Shown here in pieces: positions 26,201 to 34,192 of a DNA stretch of 54,312 bases; position 1 is the stretch's first letter; each line of letters opens with the position of its first letter. Origin of the DNA: UBA7803 sp041686955. Its GTDB lineage: Bacteria > Pseudomonadota > Gammaproteobacteria > Pseudomonadales > Azotimanducaceae. Where the stretch lies: contig JAWLCV010000024.1 in assembly GCA_041686955.1 (NCBI GenBank), positions 1-54,312 on the forward strand, read 5' to 3'. Made by a program: the position numbers and the translations under genes. The notes beneath the pieces were generated by a model. That model saw only the letters and a program-made list of their open reading frames with translations, was not told the origin of the DNA and ran no database searches.

Positions 26201-29200
26201 GCTGGTCCAGTAGCCGGTGGCGTAGCCCTCGGCACTCGAGCGGGTCTGGGTCTGATGCAGGTACCAGAGCCCCTCGTCGATCGCCACGTTAATCTCCGTG
26301 GTGAGATTTCGCGGCCGCACGATGACCCGGTACTCGGCGGATCCGGTGTTGCCCGCGCTGTCGGTCACAGTGAGGGTGGCCGTGAACGGGGTCCCGGACG
26401 GCGCCGGCGGATAGGTGTGGGTCACCGACAGGTCGTAGGCGTTCGTCACTGTCATCACCGGCGACGTGGTGCCGTCACCGAAGTCCCACTGGAACGTGGC
26501 CGGATCGGCATCACGCACGATGCCCTTGAGACGAATGGCTTTACCGTTGTAGGTCTCGTGGGGCGCCAGGGGATCAAAAGCCACCCAGGGCACGGTCACC
26601 ACGTCGGGCGGCAGGTTCTCCGCCACCTCCACGGTTTGCTGCACCGTCGACGTCTGTCCCGCACCGTCCTCCACCGTGAGGGTGACCTGGTAGCCCCCAC
26701 GGCTCTCGAGCGCCACGTCATCCAGTTCCGTCGTACCGTTGGCGACCACCGCGAAGAGGCGAAGCGGCGCGTCCGTGCGGTTCAGCGGCGTGTAGCCGGT
26801 CAACTCGTTCCAATCGGCACTGCCGGATTCCCGCAGATAGTAACGGGCGCCGCCCGGGAGCAGATCGATACGGACGTCGTAGCTCACCCCCACCGTGTAG
26901 CTGCCAACGGTTCCACGATTGGAACCGGCTTCGTAGATCTGCAGTGCGCCGTTGTTGAAGTACACGGCGTGAGGCATCTGGGTATAGCTGAAGTTGGTGG
27001 TGTTGGCGTTCTTGACCCCAAACATCATGTTCTGCGATCCGCCCGCAATCTGGCGGACCCGGCCCGTGACGGACAGCCGGTCGCGGTTGAAGGTCTCCTG
27101 GCTGGCGAGATAGCGATTGCCCCAGGAGCCCGCGCCAGTGACTGTCGCCAGGCCGCCGGACTGGGTAGCCCCCGAACTCAGCCAGGTACCCCCGTCCAAC
27201 GTGTCACCATCGAACGTATCCTCGATGAGTGCTCCCGCCGATTGTGCGGCTTGTGCGTAGGTGTGGTAGGGGCGCGCACCCACCGCGTCGATGTCGTTGG
27301 TGGGGTCGCCGTCACCGTCCCGGTCCACCGTGGCATCGAAGTCCCACCGGTACTCCACGATGCCGAAGTCGTCGCTGGACGGCGTGGCGTCGAAGTAGAC
27401 CGGGGGCCCCCCGGCGGCGCCGGGTGAAGGCATCCGGGCCGCCGCCACCGGCGGCTCGCCCACCACCACCTCCACGGAGGTGGTGTCGGTGCTGGTCTGG
27501 CCCACGTTGTCGGTCACCGTGAGCTCCACCGGGTAGTTGCCGGGGGACTTGTAAAAGTGACGCGGGTTGGGACCACGCCCGGTGTACTCCAGGTCCGCCG
27601 TGGCGGAGCCCTCCGCCTGGGGCCCTCCGGTGGTTTCCCCGAAGCGCCAGTCGAAGTGCTGCACCGCGTTGTCGTCGCTGGATCCGGACCCGTTGAAGGC
27701 GACGAAGCTGCCCACCTCGGCTATCAGCGGCCCGCCGGCCTCCGCCACCGGCGGTTCGCCCGCCTCCACGGTGATGGTCGTGGTGTCGTAAGCCTCCTGC
27801 AGTGCGTTGTCCCGTACCCGCAGGGTGACGGTACCGCCGCCGGGAGCCAGGTACTCCCGCGCCACCACCGGGCCCCTCAGCACTTCCGTCACCGCGGGTC
27901 CGCCGAACTGCCAGGTGGAGCTGTACACGGAAGCGCCCACCCGCAGGCGCGAGTGGGATTCGTTGCGGGACGAGTACCCGGTGAGAGCCGTCCAGTCGCT
28001 GGTGCCCGCCGGACGGATGAAGTAGTCGGCCCCCGCGGTGCGCAGCACGATCCGAACGTCGTAGAGCGTGTTCGCCGCGTAGGACCCGACCGCGCCCCGG
28101 TAGCTGCCGCTCTCGTAGATACGCAGGCCGCCTCCGGTGAAGTAGAGGGCATGGGACATCCGGGTATAGTTGAAGTCCGGGGGATCGTCCGGGAACAGCC
28201 CCACCATCATGTTGCCGTTGCCCGTGAGCACTTGGAGGGTCACCTCGCTTCCCGGCTTCCGCAGCAGGGGCTCGCCGGCGTAGTAGAAGCCGCGGGCGGC
28301 CCAGTTGCTGACACCGGAGATGGAGAGCCGGCCCCCGCTCTCGGTGCCGCTGGCGCTCACGGTCCAGCGCTCGGCGTCGATGACGCCGTCGGCGAAGTCG
28401 TCCAGAACCTGGGGCGCGAACCGCCACTCGTAGTCGAAGATGCCGGCGTCGTCGCTGGAGTCCCGGCCGTCCAGCACCGCCGTCCAGACGCCGTGGCTGG
28501 CCGACTCTTCACCGAAGACGTAGGGGCCGCCGGCATCGGCCACCGGGCCGCTGCCCAGGGTCACCTGCAAGGCGAAGGTGGTGGTGACGGCCTGCCCGGC
28601 GTGGTCGGTGACCGTCAGGGTCACCTCGTAGCTGCCCGGAGCATCGTAGATGTGAGTGACGGTGGCGCCGGTGCCCGTGGTGCCGTCGCCGAAATCCCAT
28701 TCGTACCCGTGAATTCCGTAGTCGTCGGTGGATCCGGACGCATCGAAATCCACGGACCATTGACCACCCACGGCGTAGCTCTCGTCCGCCACCGCCGGGG
28801 CATCCACGTTCGGCACCGGCGGATCGTTGGCCAGCACCTCCACCGTGGTGGTGGCAGTGTCGGTCTGTCCGGCCCGGTCCGTCACCGTGAGGGTCACGGT
28901 GTACAGCCCGGTGGCCTCGTAGCGATGGCGCATGGAGCCGCCGCCGAGGTAGCTGCCGAGATCGTTGAAGCCGTTGGCCCGGCCCAGGCTCTGAATCACC
29001 ACGGGCTCGGACGTGACGATCCGGTGCACGCCTGAGCCGGCGGCAAAGTCCCCCGGCGCGAGGGCGAGGTAGTCGTCGCGCTGCAAGGTGGCCACCGGGG
29101 CCCCGTCCACGGTGACCTCCGTCCCGTCGTTGGGGGCGAAGATCACGATGCCGTCCTGCAGGTTGTGCAACACGAACTCGGTGCCGCCGCGCCCGCCGGC

Positions 29201-32200
29201 GAAGGAGACATCGTCTCCCAGATTCGCCACGGCAGTGCCGCCCTCGGTGTCGCCCGCCCACACTTCGATGTCGGCGCTGCTCTCCAGGCGCAGCCGCCGG
29301 CTGCCGACCCCGTTCTGGTACCAGACGGTACCCGCGGTCACGTCCGCCACGTAGAGCGACGCGCCGGTGTCCATGTCGAACACCTCCAGATGGGCGTCGT
29401 CATGGGCGAAGGCGGCGATGGCGCCAGTGGTTCCGCTCACCGTGGCGAAGTAGAAGGTGCGGCCGGCGCCATCGCCGGATTCCGATGGCACCGCCGTGTA
29501 ACCGTTGCCCCCGGTGGTCTGCATGGCTACGTCGCCGCTGGCGACCGCCCGGTACACCCCGTCGCCGAGGCTCACCCGCCGGTACGTCCCCGCCCGGACC
29601 GGCAGGCGCGCCACTACCGCGGTCTCGCTGGAGTTGAAGAACGTAACCTCCGCATCCTGGTGGGCGAAGACGTAGAAGCCGGCATTGCCATCCAGATGGA
29701 AGATGAACTCGCGCCCGGTGGGCTGGCCGTCCAGAGACGGGACGAACGCCGAATGGTCGGCGAGATCGGAGAAGTAGGCAGCCACCGGCTTGCTGGCACG
29801 CACCTTGAAGTAGCGACCGTCGCCGGGCGACACGTTGTTCCACGTCTGCATCCGGTTCAGGGTGTTGCTGGCGATGATCGAGCCGTCGGCCAGGTCGATG
29901 ATCTCCACCAGCGTGTCGCTCTGGGTGGCGACGATGCGCGCAAGGTTGGCCCCCGCGGTATCGAAGCCGTAGAGGTCGGTGCCCACGGCGAAGTAGCTGG
30001 CGGCGGAGCCGCTGGCCGCGCCGCTGGTGTAGACCGTGCCGTCGCCGAAGTCCACGGTGTAGCGTTCGATGCCCGTGTCGTCGCTGGACGCCGCGGCGTC
30101 GAGCACCATGTCCCAACGCGAGCCGTGAGCGTCACCCTCGTTCAGCACGTACGGCCCGCCGGCGTCGGCCACCGGCGGGGCGCCCGCGGTTACGCTGGTG
30201 GCCAGGTTGGCGGTGTGGACCTGGCCCGCGTGATCCGTGACCGTGAGAGCGACATCGTAGGCACCCGTCGCCCCGAAGCCGTGGGTCAGCTCGTCGAGCC
30301 GGCGCCCGTCCTGGGTCCAGTGAGCGTCCAGCGGTGTGACCTTCACGTTGTCGTAGCGCAGGTTCTGGGCGTAGGCCAGCAGGCCGATACCGCCCTCCGG
30401 ATGCGCCGGGCTGGCCGTCTCCACCTGCAGCGACTCAGTCCCGCCCTCGGGCGTGACGTACAATTGCATGGTGTCGCCCACCACCCGCAGCCGCAGGTGG
30501 TACCAGATCTCCGGATCCCAGCCGGTACCCCCTTCCGCCAGGGTCGTGGCCGTCTGCCAGTCGTAGAACCGCCAGAAGTCCCAGCTCTCCCGCGAGTAGA
30601 GCAGGAAGGTGTCCGTGCTGCCGGAGGCGTTGGCGTTACGGAACACCAGCCCGATGTAGCCGTCGGTAGAGGTCGGCAGGGCCCTGACGTCGACCTCGAG
30701 CTCGAAATCTCGGTAGCTGCGGGTGAGATCCTGCAGCCAGCGCCACGCGTTGCCGGTATCGGTCTGGTAGACCTGGCCGGCGCTGACTCCCCAGCTGCCG
30801 CCGTTCACCGACCAGCCGCCCAGATTGCCGTCGTCGAAGTCGTCTGCCTGGGGCGCCAGCGCAGATGTGGATCCGTCGCCCCAGTCCACGGAGTAGCCGG
30901 CAACGCCCTCCGCGTCCGTGCTGGCGGAGGCATCGTACCAGCCGGTCCAGGTAGCCAGAGTGGCGGCGGACTCGTCAAGGCTCGCCGGCCCCGCCAGGTC
31001 CGCCGTCGGCAGGTCGCCGGTCTGAACGGTCACCGTGGTGGTGGCGGTGGTGGATTGGCCGACGGCGTCGTAGACGGTCAGGGTCACGGTGTAGATGCCG
31101 GGAGCCGTATATGCGGGGTGCACCAGTGCGCCGGTGGCGTCCACCCCCTGACCGTCCGCGGCGTCGAAGTCCCACTCGTACCGGGCGATACCCGTCTCCG
31201 CGTCGCTGGACGCCGAGCCATCGAGCCGGCCGTGCCAGCGCCCGTGTATGGCCCGGCCTTCGCCCAGCACGTAGGGGCCGCCCGGCTCCGCCACCGGAGG
31301 CTGGCCGTTGACGGTCACCGTCAGAGCCCGGGAATCGGTGTTGCCGGCATCGTCCGTTACCGTCAGCACCGCTGTGTAGATACCTTCACTGGCGTAGCTG
31401 TGGGTTGCGGTGACGCCAGTGGCGGTGTCGCCGTCGCCGAAATCCCACTCGTAGCTGACGATGTCGCCGTCATCGTAGGAGTCGCTGGCATCGAAGCTCA
31501 CCGTGGTGCCTTCGTCGACGCTGTCGGCATCCTGGGTCGCCCGGGCGAAAGGTTGGCCGATGACCCAGCCGGCCGGGGCGGCCACTGCCAGCATGCTGCT
31601 GCCGGCAGTCCCGACGAGGGTGCTGGGACCGAAGGTGCCGTCGCCGTTGCCGGGGAAGTAGCGCAGCTGGCGGCCGGTGTAGTTGGCAGTGACCACGTCC
31701 TGATTGCCGTCGCCATCGAAATCGAAGGCGCCGTAGGAGGTGTAGTTGCCGGTATCCAGCGAGGCCACGTAGCTGCCGCCCTGGAAGGTGCCGTCGCCGT
31801 TGCCGCGGAACAGGTAGGGATCTCCGCTGCCGCCGTTGCTGGCGAGGATGTCGGGAACGCCGTCGTTGTCGAAATCGGCCAGCACCACCCCATAGGGGTC
31901 GGTGCCGGGGTCCGCGACCTGGCTGGCCGTCGGCGTCAGGTTCCCCTCTCCGTCTCCCAGGTAGAGATAGATGTACCCCGAGCTGGTTCGGGCACGCACC
32001 AGGTCCATGTTGCCGTCACGGTTGGCGTCACCGGCGTCCATGCCCCGGCCGTTGCCGCCGGTGCTGGACAGCAGCCGCGCCTCGAGGCCGGAGGTCATGC
32101 GCGGTCGGGTGATCCGGAAGTCGTCGAACCAGAAGTGATCGCCGACGGCACCGTTGCCGTTGGTCCACCACTCGAACTCGCTCAGGGTAGTCGCGTCGGG

Positions 32201-34192
32201 CCATACCGCCTTGATGGCCTGGTACACGTCGATCTCCACCGTGTGCCAGGCACCGTCGTCCACCAGGGTAGGCGCCAGGGGGGATACCGGGAACGATCCA
32301 GCCTGGGCCGCGGTGGTGCCGCCAAGCTGTATCCAGCCGCGTCCGCTCACGTTGAACAGGAGCCCCACCGGGGTTCCGGCAGGTATCCGGTAATCGAACC
32401 GTACCGTGGAGCCCCAGGCGAGCAGCCAGCCCGAGGGATTGATGTCGATGGAGAGCGCCGAGCCGTCGGCGCTGGCGGCGACGCGCATGGACCAGTTCCC
32501 GGAGGACGCCGTGGAGTCGTCCCGCGCGAAGGTCGTGCCGCCCTGGGCACCGCCCCACCCGTCGTCGCCGGTCTCGAAGTTCGAGGCGAAGAAGTTTTCG
32601 TCCCGGGTCACCAGCGGCCCGGTGTTTTCCAGCAGCCAGGCATTGGCCGAGTCGCCGTTCACCACGAGATCCATGCGGCCGTCGTTGTCGAAGTCTTCGG
32701 CGGCCATGTCTTCGGCGTAGCCGCCCGAGCTGTTGCCGGAATCGCCCACCGGGCCCAGGTAGACGGGGGTCTCGAAGCCGCCGGCGTCGCGGCGATAAAG
32801 GAACAGGTCCTGGCGCGGGTTGTTGCCCTGTCCGGCCACCACGTCGAAGTCGTTGTCGCCATCGAAGTCGGCGACCGCCACGCCCCGGCTGTTGGAGCCC
32901 ACGTCGTCCACCTGCCGGAAGCTGTCGAAGGTGCCGTCGCCCAGGCTGCGCGCGGTGTAGAGGATGCCGTCGTCGCGGATCCCGGCCACGTACACTTCCG
33001 GACCCAGGGCGATGACGTAGCTCTGGCTTGCCGCGGCGCCGAGACTGTCCACTGCCCGTACCGTCACCGGCGTGCGTGGCTCTGTCCCCGTAGGCGGCGT
33101 CCAGGTGACCAGGCCCGAAGCGGAATCGACGCTCATGCCCGCCGGGCCATCCACCAGCTCGTAGGTCAACACGTCGCCGAACACCGCCTGGGCGTCCTCC
33201 GCGACGATCCGGTATCGGTAGGGGACGCCCTCGCTGGCGGCGACGTTGGGAGCGGAAACGATCACCGGTGCGGAGTTGATGTCTCCGACCACCACGCTGA
33301 AGGTGGCAGTGTCGCTGTTACCGTCGGCATCGGTGACGGTAAGCGTGCCCTGGTAGAACCCGGGCTCGGTGTACTGGTTGAAGCTGATGAGCGGCCCCGA
33401 GCCGACGTAGCCGTTGCCGAAGTCCCACGCGTAGTCGACGATACCCACGTCGTCCACGGAGCCCGTGGCGTCGAACAGGATGCCCTGGCCCGGCGCGATG
33501 TGCAGGTAATTCGCCGAGACCCGGGCCTCGGGAGCCCCCGGCTCCACGAGACGCAGATCGTCCACCAGCACCGCGGAATCGCCCCGCCCGTCGCCCACGT
33601 CGGCGATTCTGAGCTCCAGGCGCACCAGGTCGCTGCCGTTGGCGACGCCGCTGACGTCGGCGATCATGGTGCGGAAGCCGGTCTGCAGTGCGTAGCCCGT
33701 CCACGGTGCGGGCACGAAGTCGTCGAACGTGTCCGAGGCCAGCACCACCTCTTCCCCGCCCGCGGTGACCATGACCAGAGTCACCTCGAAGGTATCGTTG
33801 CCGAAGCTCGGGTCGGGCTCGTCGGTGAGGAAGTCGTAGGTCAGCCGCAGCGTCGCGTACTCGGGCGGCACGATGAAATCGTCCACCACCAGGGTGCTGA
33901 CGTCGGCGTCAGCCGGTTCCGCGCCGAAATCCGGCTCCGTGGTGAGCAGCAGGGACTGATCCCCCTCGATGGCTGTCAGCATGCCGATCCGCGGTACGAG
34001 GGTCGCGTCCCCCGTGACCGAGGTACCGCCGAGCCCGCTCTCGAAGCTGCCGTCGGCAGAGCCGAGCTGGTTGGTCGCGGCGTGGACGGATCCCGTCACG
34101 AGCGCCGATGCGGTGGTGAGCGCCGCCAGCAACCGGCGCAAGGTCGGGCTGGGCAGCATGGGGAACCGGTCGACGGAGTTTTCCATGGTCAT
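23225..34192 (-). CDS. Giant exported multi-PKD protein with FG-GAP, LamG-like, IgGFc-like, alpha/alpha-toroid and FN3 modules
   Basis: This is a 3655-residue exported protein. A signal peptide ends at SVHAATN. Modules in order, with approximate residues: a beta-sandwich (30-200); a first PKD; FG-GAP/VCBS repeats (400-520 and 705-865) with calcium-type loops such as DFDGDNDFDVV; a LamG-like sheet (1115-1285); an IgGFc-binding-like module (1395-1750); two similar DUF1349/LamG-like modules (1925-2105 and 2320-2500); an alpha/alpha-toroid domain (about 2630-2985) with GGWRYGWNSSSDNSAAQWG; more PKD repeats; and a C-terminal FN3 domain. I count about 16 PKD-like motifs of the WDFGDG type. There is no PEP-CTERM or LPXTG tail. 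The ATG at 34192 overlaps the RHS stop as TGATG, so translation is coupled. A surface or matrix adhesin role is inferred. Confidence 0.93.
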   Translation of the reverse strand: MTMENSVDRFPMLPSPTLRRLLAALTTASALVTGSVHAATNQLGSADGSFESGLGGTSVTGDATLVPRIGMLTAIEGDQSLLLTTEPDFGAEPADADVSTLVVDDFIVPPEYATLRLTYDFLTDEPDPSFGNDTFEVTLVMVTAGGEEVVLASDTFDDFVPAPWTGYALQTGFRTMIADVSGVANGSDLVRLELRIADVGDGRGDSAVLVDDLRLVEPGAPEARVSANYLHIAPGQGILFDATGSVDDVGIVDYAWDFGNGYVGSGPLISFNQYTEPGFYQGTLTVTDADGNSDTATFSVVVGDINSAPVIVSAPNVAASEGVPYRYRIVAEDAQAVFGDVLTYELVDGPAGMSVDSASGLVTWTPPTGTEPRTPVTVRAVDSLGAAASQSYVIALGPEVYVAGIRDDGILYTARSLGDGTFDSFRQVDDVGSNSRGVAVADFDGDNDFDVVAGQGNNPRQDLFLYRRDAGGFETPVYLGPVGDSGNSSGGYAEDMAAEDFDNDGRMDLVVNGDSANAWLLENTGPLVTRDENFFASNFETGDDGWGGAQGGTTFARDDSTASSGNWSMRVAASADGSALSIDINPSGWLLAWGSTVRFDYRIPAGTPVGLLFNVSGRGWIQLGGTTAAQAGSFPVSPLAPTLVDDGAWHTVEIDVYQAIKAVWPDATTLSEFEWWTNGNGAVGDHFWFDDFRITRPRMTSGLEARLLSSTGGNGRGMDAGDANRDGNMDLVRARTSSGYIYLYLGDGEGNLTPTASQVADPGTDPYGVVLADFDNDGVPDILASNGGSGDPYLFRGNGDGTFQGGSYVASLDTGNYTSYGAFDFDGDGNQDVVTANYTGRQLRYFPGNGDGTFGPSTLVGTAGSSMLAVAAPAGWVIGQPFARATQDADSVDEGTTVSFDASDSYDDGDIVSYEWDFGDGDTATGVTATHSYASEGIYTAVLTVTDDAGNTDSRALTVTVNGQPPVAEPGGPYVLGEGRAIHGRWHGRLDGSASSDAETGIARYEWDFDAADGQGVDATGALVHPAYTAPGIYTVTLTVYDAVGQSTTATTTVTVQTGDLPTADLAGPASLDESAATLATWTGWYDASASTDAEGVAGYSVDWGDGSTSALAPQADDFDDGNLGGWSVNGGSWGVSAGQVYQTDTGNAWRWLQDLTRSYRDFELEVDVRALPTSTDGYIGLVFRNANASGSTDTFLLYSRESWDFWRFYDWQTATTLAEGGTGWDPEIWYHLRLRVVGDTMQLYVTPEGGTESLQVETASPAHPEGGIGLLAYAQNLRYDNVKVTPLDAHWTQDGRRLDELTHGFGATGAYDVALTVTDHAGQVHTANLATSVTAGAPPVADAGGPYVLNEGDAHGSRWDMVLDAAASSDDTGIERYTVDFGDGTVYTSGAASGSAASYFAVGTDLYGFDTAGANLARIVATQSDTLVEIIDLADGSIIASNTLNRMQTWNNVSPGDGRYFKVRASKPVAAYFSDLADHSAFVPSLDGQPTGREFIFHLDGNAGFYVFAHQDAEVTFFNSSETAVVARLPVRAGTYRRVSLGDGVYRAVASGDVAMQTTGGNGYTAVPSESGDGAGRTFYFATVSGTTGAIAAFAHDDAHLEVFDMDTGASLYVADVTAGTVWYQNGVGSRRLRLESSADIEVWAGDTEGGTAVANLGDDVSFAGGRGGTEFVLHNLQDGIVIFAPNDGTEVTVDGAPVATLQRDDYLALAPGDFAAGSGVHRIVTSEPVVIQSLGRANGFNDLGSYLGGGSMRHRYEATGLYTVTLTVTDRAGQTDTATTTVEVLANDPPVPNVDAPAVADESYAVGGQWSVDFDASGSTDDYGIHGYEWDFGDGTTGTGATVTHIYDAPGSYEVTLTVTDHAGQAVTTTFALQVTLGSGPVADAGGPYVFGEESASHGVWTAVLDGRDSSDDAGIFDYEWRFAPQVLDDFADGVIDAERWTVSASGTESGGRLSISGVSNWAARGFYYAGEPLLRKPGSEVTLQVLTGNGNMMVGLFPDDPPDFNYTRMSHALYFTGGGLRIYESGSYRGAVGSYAANTLYDVRIVLRTAGADYFIRPAGTSDWTALTGYSSRNESHSRLRVGASVYSSTWQFGGPAVTEVLRGPVVAREYLAPGGGTVTLRVRDNALQEAYDTTTITVEAGEPPVAEAGGPLIAEVGSFVAFNGSGSSDDNAVQHFDWRFGETTGGPQAEGSATADLEYTGRGPNPRHFYKSPGNYPVELTVTDNVGQTSTDTTSVEVVVGEPPVAAARMPSPGAAGGPPVYFDATPSSDDFGIVEYRWDFDATVDRDGDGDPTNDIDAVGARPYHTYAQAAQSAGALIEDTFDGDTLDGGTWLSSGATQSGGLATVTGAGSWGNRYLASQETFNRDRLSVTGRVRQIAGGSQNMMFGVKNANTTNFSYTQMPHAVYFNNGALQIYEAGSNRGTVGSYTVGVSYDVRIDLLPGGARYYLRESGSADWNELTGYTPLNRTDAPLRLFAVVANGTTELDDVALESRGGYQVTLTVEDGAGQTSTVQQTVEVAENLPPDVVTVPWVAFDPLAPHETYNGKAIRLKGIVRDADPATFQWDFGDGTTSPVMTVTNAYDLSVTHTYPPAPSGTPFTATLTVTDSAGNTGSAEYRVIVRPRNLTTEINVAIDEGLWYLHQTQTRSSAEGYATGYWTSNARASATASAIQAFQVNGHLESVDHRENPYAETVMRGLRQLFRDLGTVAIGTQTHGEPDTNGNGIGIETGVNGSGSQPIYQGGQVMDAIASSGNPLARTVTGSDGIRRRRYFDVLTDMADQFAWGQVDSGTYQGGWRYGWNSSSDNSAAQWGAIGLLAAQDIFGIPVPPWVKEQNLVWLDRYGNPGWGYTGGAATQAGTPSGLVQMALDDQTTRNARWFESEAWMAGTWTSQYIINPGNRPYYPYYALTKAMRLAKPEPVERFAVNGFDWFRDPELGLARTLIDDQLANGQFPGTQHITAQLRSAWGVIILSRSLFVQPPVADAGRDRVWGVDIPLTFDGSGSFHLDPFRSLVKYEWDFDGDGTWDFESDQPTATFTYTREDYPESTLPRTITARLRVTDNNIPALSDTDTVDIIVAVPPHPPVAEPGGPYTCTAGLPCALDGSGSFDIDPTDVITRYEWDLDGFPFDYTSATGATPAAMFEEGQHNISLRVWDNGVLNDLDGDDEVDEDERLSDVAFTTVTAVLNLPPVADPNGPYVVDEGSSVTLTAAGSSDPNGDPITHEWDLNDDGAFDDASGLQPSFAGVDDGSYPVALRVSDGLLDAVAATSVTVNNVAPVVDAGLDTGIVEGSSVSFNGSFSDPGTRDTHTIEWDFGDGSGSSGSLAASHVYPDDGVYTVTLTVTDDDGGVGSDTLVVTVSNAAPVVEAGVDQHGVPAGSTVTLDPASFTDLGVLDTHTASIDWGDGSATEGAVAETGGSGTVSAGHAYAAAGAYTVTVSVTDDEGATGSDTLTVEVVETSNNPPVVDVGPDVGLVAGDTLTRVGSFSDPDEDTWTATVDYGDGSGPQPLTLNADKTFALSHAYPTEGSYAVTVTVTDSAGANGSDSLTVVVEPVVVEPPPAPSDLRAAAKSTKVQLLWTHVGAESYNVYRANSAGGPYTLIANTTSTYSTYLDEGLTNGVTYYYVVTSVTAGVESVHSNEVAATPTSRTTRTR

